6,345 nt of DNA from Comamonadaceae bacterium UBA2237. GTDB taxonomy: Bacteria; Pseudomonadota; Gammaproteobacteria; Burkholderiales; Burkholderiaceae_C. The notes beneath the pieces are model-generated. The model ran no database searches and was not told the DNA's origin. It worked only from the letters and a program-made list of their open reading frames with translations. Every line of letters begins with the position of its first letter. Position 1 is the stretch's first letter. The stretch lies in contig DDYJ01000014.1 in the NCBI GenBank assembly GCA_002347905.1, positions 13,339 to 19,683 of the forward strand, read 5' to 3'. Shown in pieces: positions 1 to 6,235 of this stretch. A program made the translations under genes and the position numbers.

Positions 1-1517
1 ATGGTGATCATCTTGGCGCGACCAGCTTGGGCCACGATGTCGGCCTCACGTGCGTGCTGCTTAGCGTTGAGCACTTGGTGTGGCAACTTGGCCTTGTCCA
101 GCATCTCGGCGATGAGCTCAGAATTCTCAATCGATGTGGTGCCGACTAGTACCGGTTGGCCGCGCTCATAGCACTCACGGATATCGTCAATCGCAGCTTT
201 GTATTTTTCTTGCGTAGTTTTGTAGACGCGGTCGAGTTGGTCTTCACGTCGGCTGATGCGATTGGGTGGCACCACCAAGGTTTCAAGGCCGTAAATTTCT
301 TGGAACTCATAGGCTTCGGTGTCTGCCGTTCCCGTCATACCGCCGAGCTTTTTGTAGAGTCGGAAATAGTTCTGGAAGGTGATGGAAGCCATGGTCTGGT
401 TTTCCGCCTGAATAGGCACACCTTCTTTGGCTTCAACCGCTTGGTGCAATCCATCGCTCCAACGACGGCCTGTCATCAAACGTCCTGTGAATTCGTCGAC
501 GATCACAATCTCGCCGTTTTGGTTCACGTAGTGTTGGTCGCGGTGGTAGAGATGGTTAGCGCGTAAAGCTGCATACAGGTGGTGCACCAAACTGATGTTC
601 GCGGGGTCATACAGCGATGCACCTGAAGGCAAGAGGCCGCGGCTGTTGAGCAGGCTCTCGGCTTTCTCGTGGCCTTGCTCGGTCAAAAACACTTGGTGCG
701 ATTTTTCGTCGACTGTAAAGTCGCCGGGAGTGATGATGCCCTCGCCAGTACGTGGGTCTTCCTCACCGATTTGGCGGGTCAACATGGGCACGACTTGGTT
801 GATAGCCACATAGAGTTCGGTGTGGTCTTCAGCTTGCCCGCTGATGATGAGCGGTGTGCGGGCTTCGTCGATCAAAATCGAATCGACTTCGTCGACGATG
901 GCGTAATGCATGCCACGCTGCACACGGTCTTCCACTTCGTAGACCATGTTGTCACGCAAATAATCAAAACCAAATTCGTTGTTAGTACCGTAGGTGATGT
1001 CAGCGCGGTAGGCGGCTTGTTTTTCAGCACGCGGCATTTGTGGCAAGTTGACGCCGACAGTCAATCCTAGGAAGTTATACAAGCGGCCCATCCACTGGGC
1101 ATCGCGGTTGGCCAAGTAGTCATTCACTGTGACCACGTGCACGCCTTTTCCAGTCAGTGCATTGAGGTAGACGGGCAAGGTAGCAGTCAAGGTCTTACCC
1201 TCGCCAGTGCGCATCTCAGCAACCTTGCCTTGGTGCAAGGCGATGCCACCGACCAATTGCACGTCAAAGTGCCGCATCTTCATCACGCGCTTAGAGGCTT
1301 CGCGCACTACCGCAAATGCTTCTGGCAATATGCTGTCAATGTCCTCGCCTTGCTGGAGTCGGGCTTTGAAGTCATCGGTCTTCGCGCGCAATGCGTCGTC
1401 ATCCAAAGATTCCAGAGCACTTTCCAATGCGTTGATCTGCGCGACGGTTTTGCGATAGGTTTTGAGCATCCGATCATTGCGGCTGCCAAAAATAGAAGTC
1501 AGTAATTTAAAAGCCAT
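1..1517 (-). CDS. secA: Preprotein translocase ATPase SecA, N-terminal 505 codons (runs off left edge)
   Basis: SecA is the cytoplasmic and membrane-peripheral ATPase that pushes unfolded preproteins through SecYEG. I translated the whole minus-strand frame by eye from ATG at 1517 to the left edge; it is open with no frameshift. It begins [16 protein letters not shown], the normal SecA N-terminus. Walker A MRTGEGKT is at residues 102-109 and Walker B DEVD at 209-212, the same numbering as E. coli SecA. The preprotein cross-linking domain follows, roughly residues 220-370. GGMTGTA is at 392-398 and the NBD2 stretch [11 protein letters not shown] begins near 457. The family is about 900 residues, so the rest of NBD2, the scaffold, the helical wing and the zinc-binding tail lie outside the window. 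No strong Shine-Dalgarno sequence precedes the start, and no SecM-like or M23 peptidase gene lies upstream; the next gene is divergent dciA. Identity is certain; promoter placement is not. Confidence 0.98.
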   Translation of the reverse strand, partial: MAFKLLTSIFGSRNDRMLKTYRKTVAQINALESALESLDDDALRAKTDDFKARLQQGEDIDSILPEAFAVVREASKRVMKMRHFDVQLVGGIALHQGKVAEMRTGEGKTLTATLPVYLNALTGKGVHVVTVNDYLANRDAQWMGRLYNFLGLTVGVNLPQMPRAEKQAAYRADITYGTNNEFGFDYLRDNMVYEVEDRVQRGMHYAIVDEVDSILIDEARTPLIISGQAEDHTELYVAINQVVPMLTRQIGEEDPRTGEGIITPGDFTVDEKSHQVFLTEQGHEKAESLLNSRGLLPSGASLYDPANISLVHHLYAALRANHLYHRDQHYVNQNGEIVIVDEFTGRLMTGRRWSDGLHQAVEAKEGVPIQAENQTMASITFQNYFRLYKKLGGMTGTADTEAYEFQEIYGLETLVVPPNRISRREDQLDRVYKTTQEKYKAAIDDIRECYERGQPVLVGTTSIENSELIAEMLDKAKLPHQVLNAKQHAREADIVAQAGRAKMIT

Positions 1518-1637
1518 GCGTGCAATGCGGTGTTTTTAACAGCGTGTAAACGCAAAAATTGACCGCAATATCCTTTGTAGAAGGCGTGAGGGAAGAAGCC
1601 CGTCATTTTACCCGCCACAAGATCGCATAATGCCCCC
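1518..1637. other. Divergent secA/dciA intergenic region
   Basis: These 120 bp must hold the start signals of both secA (minus) and the DciA-like gene (plus). Candidate boxes are weak. For secA, TAAAAT (plus 1605-1610 read in reverse) could be a -10, but no good -35 lies 16-18 bp upstream of it. For dciA, TTGACC at 1559-1564 resembles a -35 but has no matching -10 at 16-18 bp. CATAAT at 1626-1631 is -10-like but sits only 7 nt before the annotated start, so it would give a nearly leaderless mRNA if the start is 1638, or a 25-nt leader if the start is ATG 1662. No hairpin, SecM-like arrest peptide or small ORF with a credible ribosome binding site was seen. Confidence 0.5.
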
Positions 1638-2033
1638 ATGCGACAGCCGCCCCAAGACAACATGCCCAAGCGATCAGACTCGCTCGCGGCCTTGCGCGAT
1701 TTGGGTTACAACGCGGTACCCAAGTCCAACTATGTTATTCGCGGCAAAGCGCAGTCGGTCACGCAAATTCTTGATGCTGGCGCGTCTTTGTCACAACTCC
1801 AAGCGCTTGCGCGCGACGGACAAAACCGTTTGCAAGCCATCCTTCCGCTTTTGCCTGTTTCTATGCGAGGCCTCGTGCAATCAGGCGGGGTAGAGGGTGA
1901 ATCTTGGTGCATCTTGGTTCCCAATAGCGCCATGGCGGCAAAACTGCGACAGTTTTTACCGTCGCTTTGCGCGCATCTACGAACAAAGGGGTGGAATGTG
2001 CAGACGATTACGGTGAAAGTTATTAAGGCTTAG
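1638..2033 (+). CDS. DciA-like protein (DUF721 family)
   Basis: This 131-residue protein resembles the short DUF721 proteins of betaproteobacteria. The family includes DciA, the loader of the replicative helicase DnaB in bacteria without DnaC/DnaI-type loaders. What shows it: a basic N-terminal stretch (PKRSDSLAALRDLGYN, about residues 10-25), then a helical segment, then a compact C-terminal part (about 65-128). In that part a beta strand WCILVPNS (90-97) leads into AMAAKLRQFLPSLCAHLR and a final strand, VQTITVKVIKA, as in the KH-like fold of the family. The start is uncertain: ATG at 1638 gives the longest protein and ATG at 1662 (residue 9) is equally plausible; neither has a clear Shine-Dalgarno sequence. 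It is the only plus-strand gene, divergent from secA and convergent with the tRNA-Thr. No terminator of its own was found. Family assignment is by recognition of the C-terminal pattern; a helicase-loading role is inferred. Confidence 0.78.
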   Translation: MRQPPQDNMPKRSDSLAALRDLGYNAVPKSNYVIRGKAQSVTQILDAGASLSQLQALARDGQNRLQAILPLLPVSMRGLVQSGGVEGESWCILVPNSAMAAKLRQFLPSLCAHLRTKGWNVQTITVKVIKA

Positions 2034-2038
2034 ACAAC

Positions 2039-2071
2039 AAAAAAGCCAGTTCTTCTTGTGGAAGAACCGGC
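2039..2071 (-). terminator. Rho-independent terminator downstream of tRNA-Thr
   Basis: On the minus strand an 11-bp stem GCCGGTTCTTC / GAAGAACTGGC (arms 2061-2071 and 2045-2055, one G-U pair) with a 5-nt loop CACAA is followed directly by TTTTTTG (2039-2044). It starts 3 nt after the encoded CCA of the tRNA. On the plus strand the same stem is preceded by As and not followed by Ts, and the wobble becomes an A-C mismatch. It therefore works for the minus-strand transcript and probably not for dciA. It likely ends the sspA-sspB-tRNA unit. Confidence 0.9.
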
Positions 2072-2074
2072 ATG

Positions 2075-2150
2075 TGGTGCCGCTTGTCGGATTCGAACTG
2101 ACGACCTACCGCTTACAAGGCGGGTGCTCTACCAACTGAGCTAAAGCGGC
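2075..2150 (-). tRNA. tRNA-Thr, anticodon UGU
   Basis: Read on the minus strand, the 76 nt fold as a cloverleaf. The acceptor stem GCCGCTT/AAGCGGC (2144-2150 with 2079-2085) is fully paired. The D arm is GCTC-AGTTGGTA-GAGC, the anticodon arm CCCGC-CTTGTAA-GCGGT, and the T loop TTCGAAT. The anticodon TGT lies at 2115-2117 and reads ACA, also ACG/ACU by wobble. Discriminator A is 2078 and CCA is encoded at 2075-2077. Two stems carry mismatches: C27-U43 at the top of the anticodon stem and A52-C62 in the T stem. The gene lies 32 nt after the sspB stop with no terminator between. A TAAAAT box just upstream could be a -10, but no convincing -35 accompanies it, so processing from the sspAB transcript is plausible. 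Confidence 0.95.
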
Positions 2151-2182
2151 AATGTTAAATATTTTACTGTGCTGTTGGGGCT

Positions 2183-2671
2183 TTATTTCACACGCTTCAA
2201 AGTTGGACGGCCACTGGGTGGTGTCGGTGGATTTGTATCGTCGTCACTTGTCTCGCTTGCAGTTTTTGAAGTGGTGACTGCAGCCAACGGCGCACGCGAC
2301 TCAGGCGCAGGCACAACCGTAGTCACGCCGCTTTGTGCACTGCCTTTGGTGTGCATAGGAAACGCCATACCTTGCCCGTTTTCTCTGGCGTAAATCGCTA
2401 AGACACGATCTACCGGCACAATGATTTCACGCGGGGTGCCAGCAAAACGTGCCTTGAACTCGATGACATCGTTGCCCAAAGACATGCTGCTGGTGGCGTC
2501 GTAGCTCACGTTGAGAACGATTTCACCGTTCTTGACATACTCCTGAGGCACTTGGACCATCTCGTCCACTTGCACAGCGATGTATGGCGTGTACCCGTTG
2601 TCTGTGCACCATTCGTGCAGAGCTCGCAAAAGGTAAGGACGGGTGGACGATGCGTCAGGAGCGTTCAACAT
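2183..2671 (-). CDS. sspB: ClpXP protease specificity-enhancing factor SspB
   Basis: SspB is the adaptor that binds ssrA-tagged peptides released by trans-translation, and some native substrates such as RseA in E. coli, and delivers them to ClpXP. The 162-residue protein shows the family layout. A folded substrate-binding domain covers about residues 10-107 (TRPYLLRALHEWCTDNGYTP, GEIVLNVSYDAT, LGNDVIEFKARFAG, IIVPVDRVLAIYARENGQGM). A Pro/Ser/Thr/Asp-rich flexible linker covers about 108-152. The tail SGRPTLKRVK (153-162) matches the ClpX-binding XB motif of E. coli SspB, which also ends in a GRPxLxxVK pattern. The domain that docks on ClpX is therefore intact. The gene starts 5 nt after the sspA stop with only a weak Shine-Dalgarno sequence, which suggests translational coupling to sspA. 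Downstream comes the tRNA-Thr, with no terminator between. Confidence 0.95.
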   Translation of the reverse strand: MLNAPDASSTRPYLLRALHEWCTDNGYTPYIAVQVDEMVQVPQEYVKNGEIVLNVSYDATSSMSLGNDVIEFKARFAGTPREIIVPVDRVLAIYARENGQGMAFPMHTKGSAQSGVTTVVPAPESRAPLAAVTTSKTASETSDDDTNPPTPPSGRPTLKRVK

Positions 2672-2676
2672 AGCAA

Positions 2677-3288
2677 TTACTTGCGCATTACCTTTTCAGA
2701 AGGTGTCAACGCTTCGATGTAGGCAGGACGCGAAAAAATACGCTCGGCGTATTTCAACAAGGGCGCTGCATTTTTCGAGAGGTCGATGCCGTAGTGGTCT
2801 AAACGCCACAGCAAAGGCGCAATGGCTACGTCAAGCATGGAGAAGTTGTCACCGAGCATGAACTTGTTTTTCAAGAACACAGGAGCCAGTTGCGTCAAAC
2901 GGTCACGGATATGCGCGCGGGCTTTCTCCAAAGCCTTTTCATTGGCCTTGGCAGTACGCGATTCTAAAATGGTGACGTTGGTGAACAACTCTTTTTCAAA
3001 GTTGAGCAAGAACAAACGCACACGGGCGCGATCGACAGGGTCACCGGGCATGAGTTGCGGATGTGGAAAACGCTCGTCAATGTATTCGTTGATGATGTTG
3101 GACTCATACAAAATGAGATCACGCTCGACCAAGATCGGCACCTGGCCATAAGGGTTCATCACATTGATGTCTTCTGGCTTGTTGTAGAGGTCGACGTCGC
3201 GGATTTCGAAGTCCATACCTTTTTCAAACAAGACAAAACGGCAGCGATGAGAAAAAGGACACGTGGTTCCCGAATAAAGCACCATCAT
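2677..3288 (-). CDS. sspA: Stringent starvation protein A, GST-fold RNA polymerase-associated regulator
   Basis: SspA binds RNA polymerase and adjusts transcription in starvation and acid stress; it has the glutathione-S-transferase fold but is generally not an active transferase. The 203-residue length is normal. The thioredoxin-like N-terminal domain shows TTCPFSHRCR (8-17), the cis-proline loop GQVPIL (48-53) and the ESNII motif (62-66). The PHP surface motif (75-77, in FPHPQLMP), known in E. coli SspA to be needed for function, is kept. The all-helical C-terminal domain includes MLGDNFSMLDVAIAPLLWRL (144-163). There are two adjacent ATGs at 3288 and 3285. A good Shine-Dalgarno AGGAG (plus 3298-3302) sits 9 nt before the first, supporting 3288. 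That Shine-Dalgarno follows directly on the U-tract of the petC terminator, so sspA needs readthrough or a promoter hidden in the gap. sspB follows after 5 nt. Confidence 0.96.
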   Translation of the reverse strand: MMVLYSGTTCPFSHRCRFVLFEKGMDFEIRDVDLYNKPEDINVMNPYGQVPILVERDLILYESNIINEYIDERFPHPQLMPGDPVDRARVRLFLLNFEKELFTNVTILESRTAKANEKALEKARAHIRDRLTQLAPVFLKNKFMLGDNFSMLDVAIAPLLWRLDHYGIDLSKNAAPLLKYAERIFSRPAYIEALTPSEKVMRK

Positions 3289-3302
3289 GATGGGTGTCTC
3301 CT

Positions 3303-3338
3303 AAAAATCAAAAAGAGTGACAAACTGGTTTGCCACTC
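3303..3338 (-). terminator. Rho-independent terminator after petC, within the sspA leader
   Basis: On the minus strand a 10-bp stem GAGTGGCAAA / TTTGTCACTC (arms 3329-3338 and 3315-3324, one G-U pair) with loop CCAG is followed by TTTTTGATTTTT (3303-3314). It has all parts of an intrinsic terminator. It lies 46 nt past the petC stop and its last T touches the sspA Shine-Dalgarno. It should end most petABC transcripts; whatever reads through would carry sspA-sspB. Confidence 0.85.
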
Positions 3339-3356
3339 CGTGAGGTAATGACAAAC
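3318..3356 (-). promoter_or_regulatory. Possible attenuator: alternative hairpins in the petC-sspA gap
   Basis: Minus-strand RNA contains GUUUGUCA twice (plus 3349-3356 and 3318-3325) on either side of one complementary segment, UGGCAAAC (3328-3335). The downstream copy pairs with it to make the terminator. The upstream copy can pair with the same segment (10 pairs, 3347-3356 with 3328-3337, two of them G-U, 9-nt loop) and would then prevent the terminator. Seen in sequence: the repeats and both pairings. Inferred: that the switch is used. No ligand-binding fold or leader peptide is apparent in the 96-nt gap, and chance duplication is possible. Confidence 0.4.
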
Positions 3357-3384
3357 GCAAGGTCTGCCATCGAATGAACAGTGA

Positions 3385-4146
3385 TTACTTGATGTCTTTC
3401 CAGAACGACGCATTCAAGCGCCAAGCAATCACCATAAAGCAACCGAGGAACAATAAAACCCAAACGCCTAAACGCACACGGGTGTTTTGGGCGGGCTCGC
3501 CCATCCATTGCAAGTAGCCCACCAAATCGCCAATAGCTTGGTCGTATTCCAAAGGACTCACAGTGCCAGGTGTAATTTGTTCCCACCCTTTGAACACTTT
3601 GGTGGCGTGACCGCCATGGCCTTCGTGCTCTTCATAGATAGGCTTGCGAACGCCCTGCATTTCCCACAACACGTGTGGCATACCTACATTGGGAAAAGCC
3701 AAGTTATTCCAACCCGTGGCCTTAGTCTCGTCACGGTAGAAAGTACGCATATAGGTGTAGAGATAGTCTGCGCCTGAGCCACCTGAACCAGAGCGTGAAC
3801 GCGCAATCAAAGTGAGGTCCGGTGGCGTTGCACCAAACCATTCTTTGGCTTGCTTGGGATCAATGTTGGACTTCATGGTGTCACCCACTTTTTCAGTGGT
3901 GAACAACAGGTTGTCTTTGATTTGTTGCTCGGTTAAACCGATGTCTTTCAATCGGTTGTAACGCATGAAAGCCGCTGAGTGGCAATTCAAGCAGTGGTTC
4001 ACAAACAATTTGGCGCCATGCTGCAAAGCAGCAAGGTCGTTGGTTTTGTTGGGTGCTTTATCCCATGCAATACTGTCACCACCAGAGGCGTGAACACCTG
4101 CCACTAAACCGAATGCAAGGACGAGGCTGAGAAGAATTTTTTTCAT
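3385..4146 (-). CDS. petC: Cytochrome c1 subunit of the bc1 complex
   Basis: Cytochrome c1 takes electrons from the Rieske protein on the periplasmic side and passes them to soluble or membrane cytochrome c. The 253-residue protein has a Sec signal peptide (MKKILLSLVL..., cleavage likely after VHA at 20). A single c-type heme site CLNCH (52-56) is present. The axial methionine is most likely M156 in NVGMPHVLWEMQG (153-165). One C-terminal membrane anchor spans about 226-242, followed by a short basic cytoplasmic end. A local His/Glu/Gly-rich stretch, EEHEGHGGHA (172-181), lies between the methionine and the anchor. The ATG at 4146 has GGAG (plus 4157-4160) 10 nt upstream. The gap from the petB stop is 23 nt. 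It is the last gene of petABC, followed by a terminator. Confidence 0.97.
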   Translation of the reverse strand: MKKILLSLVLAFGLVAGVHASGGDSIAWDKAPNKTNDLAALQHGAKLFVNHCLNCHSAAFMRYNRLKDIGLTEQQIKDNLLFTTEKVGDTMKSNIDPKQAKEWFGATPPDLTLIARSRSGSGGSGADYLYTYMRTFYRDETKATGWNNLAFPNVGMPHVLWEMQGVRKPIYEEHEGHGGHATKVFKGWEQITPGTVSPLEYDQAIGDLVGYLQWMGEPAQNTRVRLGVWVLLFLGCFMVIAWRLNASFWKDIK

Positions 4147-4169
4147 AGTAAGTCTGCTCCGTCTATTCT

Positions 4170-5579
4170 TCAGTGAGGCGCGAAAGTAACGCGGTCTGGC
4201 ACTGGCTTGGTGTCACCAATCGTGCTCCACCAAGGCATCAACAGGAAGAATCCGAAATAAAACAAGGTACCCACTTGCGACACACGCTCACCAATAGGTG
4301 ATGGTGGTTGAGTACCCAGATATGCCAAGATCACAAAATTAATCACAAAGATACCGTAGAGGTATTTGTGCCAATCTGGGCGGTAGCGAATCGACTTCAC
4401 CGCACAGTTGTCTAACCAAGGCAAGAAGAAAAGGATGATGACGGCACCACCCATGACCAACACACCCCAGAACTTGGCGTCAATCGACAGCATCAAAACA
4501 GACAAGACGACTGCAGCACCCAAGACACCCCCTTTGATGATTTGCGGGAGCTGTGTACGAACCGCACCGAAGTAGGCGCCAGCCAAAACGCAAGCGATGA
4601 GTGCATACATCATTTCGCTGGTAATCGCACGCAACATCGAATAGAAGGGCGTGAAATACCAAACAGGTGCAATGTGCAAAGGCGTCTTCAATGGATCGGC
4701 GGGAATGAAATTGTTGTACTCCAAGAAGTAGCCGCCAAACTCGGGTGCGAAGAAGATGATCGCGGTGAACACCAACAAGAAACCTGTTACGCCCAAGATG
4801 TCGTGCACGGTGTAGTAGGGGTGGAAAGGAATGCCGTCAAGGGGGTGACCGTTGGCGTCTTTAGGTGCGTTGGGTCCTTTGATCTCAACACCGTCAGGGT
4901 TGTTCGATCCGACCTCATGCAAAGCAATGATGTGGGCAACGACCAAACCAAGCAGAACCAGAGGCACAGCAATCACATGGAAGCTAAAGAAGCGATTCAA
5001 AGTGGCGTCACTCACCACGTAGTCACCGCGGATCAGCAAAGCCAAGTCTGGGCCAACAAAAGGAATCGCCGCAAACAAGTTCACGATCACTTGTGCACCC
5101 CAGTAGGACATCTGGCCCCAAGGCAACAAGTAACCCATGAAAGCCTCAGCCATCAAGCATAAGAAGATGGCGCAACCGAAGATCCACACCAACTCACGGG
5201 GCTTACGGTAAGAACCGTAAATCAAGCCACGGAACATATGCATGTAGACAACGATGAAGAATGCAGAAGCACCTGTGGAGTGCATGTAGCGAATCAACCA
5301 ACCCCAAGGCACATCGCGCATGATGTATTCGACCGAAGCAAATGCCAAGTTGGCATCAGGTTTGTAATGCATCACCAAGAAAATTCCGGTGACGATTTGG
5401 ATCACCAAGACCAACAAGGCCAAGGAGCCAAAGAAGTAAAAGAAGTTGAAGTTCTTGGGTGCGTAGTACTCAGACAAATGCTCTTTGAAGAGCTTAGATG
5501 CGGGGAAGCGGTTATCTACCCAATTAAGCAGCTTTTCTGCTGCGGGCGCGTCGGGGGAAATCTCTTTGAAGTTAGCCAT
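4170..5579 (-). CDS. petB: Cytochrome b subunit of the bc1 complex
   Basis: Cytochrome b is the membrane core that oxidises ubiquinol at Qo and reduces quinone at Qi through two b hemes. The 469-residue protein is a full-length fused bacterial cytochrome b, covering both the b6-like and subunit IV-like parts. Helix B carries H100 and H114 (RYMHSTGASAFFIVVYMHMF). Helix D carries H201 and H216 (FHVIAVPLVLLGLVVAHI); the spacing is 14 on helix B but 15 on helix D. The Qo loop motif reads PVWY (305-308, in HIAPVWYFTPFYSML) where mitochondria and alphaproteobacteria have PEWY. An extra-membrane insertion lies at about 226-255 (NNPDGVEIKGPNAPKDANG...). Further membrane helices follow around 260-280, 320-340, 350-388, 405-422 and 436-450. 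Only a weak GGA precedes the start, 14 nt after the petA stop, so coupling with petA is likely. Confidence 0.98.
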   Translation of the reverse strand: MANFKEISPDAPAAEKLLNWVDNRFPASKLFKEHLSEYYAPKNFNFFYFFGSLALLVLVIQIVTGIFLVMHYKPDANLAFASVEYIMRDVPWGWLIRYMHSTGASAFFIVVYMHMFRGLIYGSYRKPRELVWIFGCAIFLCLMAEAFMGYLLPWGQMSYWGAQVIVNLFAAIPFVGPDLALLIRGDYVVSDATLNRFFSFHVIAVPLVLLGLVVAHIIALHEVGSNNPDGVEIKGPNAPKDANGHPLDGIPFHPYYTVHDILGVTGFLLVFTAIIFFAPEFGGYFLEYNNFIPADPLKTPLHIAPVWYFTPFYSMLRAITSEMMYALIACVLAGAYFGAVRTQLPQIIKGGVLGAAVVLSVLMLSIDAKFWGVLVMGGAVIILFFLPWLDNCAVKSIRYRPDWHKYLYGIFVINFVILAYLGTQPPSPIGERVSQVGTLFYFGFFLLMPWWSTIGDTKPVPDRVTFAPH

Positions 5580-5593
5580 GTTGTTGTATCCGA

Positions 5594-6193
5594 TCAGGCT
5601 TTTTTGTCTTCACCGATCAGCAGCTTGGTGTCTGACAGGTACATGTGTGGCGGAATCTCGAGGTTGTCTGGTGCAGGCTTGTTCTTGTAAACACGGCCAG
5701 CCATGTCGAAGGTCGAACCATGGCAAGGGCACAAGAACCCACCGTTCCAATCGTCGGGCAACGAGGGTTGCGCTCCGGTTTGGAATTTGTCTGAAGGCGA
5801 GCAACCCAAGTGGGTGCAAATGCCAACGGCGACAAAAATTTCTGGCTTGATAGAACGCGCTTGGTTCAAAGCGTAAGCGGGAGTGAGTTCACTAGGCTTG
5901 CGCTCAGATTTTGGGTCGGCCAACTGGGACTCGATTTTTTTCAAGGACTCGACCTGCTCGGTGGTGCGTTTGACAATCCAAACAGGCTTGCCGCGCCACT
6001 CGACGGTCATTTTTTCACCGGGTGCCAATGCGGAAATGTCTACCTCAACAGCGGCACCGGCAGCTTTGGCTTTTTCGGAAGGCTGGAACGTACTAACAAA
6101 CGGGACTGCGACGGCTACGCCGCCCACAGCACCAGCGCAGGTGGAAGCGATCAGCCACGTGCGTTTGCTGCTATCTACTGGGGTGTCACTCAT
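5594..6193 (-). CDS. petA: Rieske [2Fe-2S] iron-sulfur subunit of the bc1 complex
   Basis: The Rieske protein shuttles electrons from ubiquinol at Qo to cytochrome c1. The 199-residue protein has an N-terminal uncleaved anchor (about 12-36, RTWLIASTCAGAVGGVAVAV). After a hinge (QPSEKAKAAGAAVEVDIS, 37-54) comes the soluble cluster domain. The cluster boxes are CTHLGC (126-131) and CPCHGS (155-160): C126, H128, C155 and H158 bind the cluster, and C131 with C157 form the stabilising disulfide. The expected Tat signal has Lys-Arg (SSKRTWLIA, 8-16) in place of the usual twin arginine. The start at 6193 has GAGGAA (plus 6198-6203) 4 nt upstream (GAGG is 6 nt away), and a good promoter lies just beyond. 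It is the first gene of petABC; petB follows after 14 nt. Confidence 0.98.
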   Translation of the reverse strand: MSDTPVDSSKRTWLIASTCAGAVGGVAVAVPFVSTFQPSEKAKAAGAAVEVDISALAPGEKMTVEWRGKPVWIVKRTTEQVESLKKIESQLADPKSERKPSELTPAYALNQARSIKPEIFVAVGICTHLGCSPSDKFQTGAQPSLPDDWNGGFLCPCHGSTFDMAGRVYKNKPAPDNLEIPPHMYLSDTKLLIGEDKKA

Positions 6194-6235
6194 GAAATTC
6201 CTCGAGCTTTAAGCCACAAATGGGGTTAGCCTTCC

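Noticed and set aside
156..1070. Long plus-strand open frames (156-566, 669-1070) and others up to 1505
   Set aside because: They lie antisense to a continuous, motif-verified secA frame and their translations have no recognisable domains.
1559..1583. TTGACC followed by TTGTAG/TAGAAG as a dciA promoter
   Set aside because: The spacers are only 10-13 bp, too short for a sigma-70 promoter.
1630..1893. Alternative plus-strand frame from ATG 1630
   Set aside because: Overlaps the DciA-like frame; the product is Cys/Arg/Ser-rich with no family pattern, while the 1638 frame matches DUF721.
3320..3356. TTGTCA boxes in the sspA leader as -35 elements
   Set aside because: No -10-like hexamer lies at 16-18 bp from either copy; the repeats are better explained by hairpin pairing.
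4542..5162. 206-codon plus-strand open frame
   Set aside because: Antisense to petB, which is full length with all heme ligands; the plus translation has no recognisable features and reflects petB codon bias.
5238..6229. Plus-strand open frames opposite petB/petA (5238-5690, 5485-5850, 5810-6229, 5883-6212)
   Set aside because: All mirror conserved bc1 genes and lack ribosome binding sites or domain patterns.
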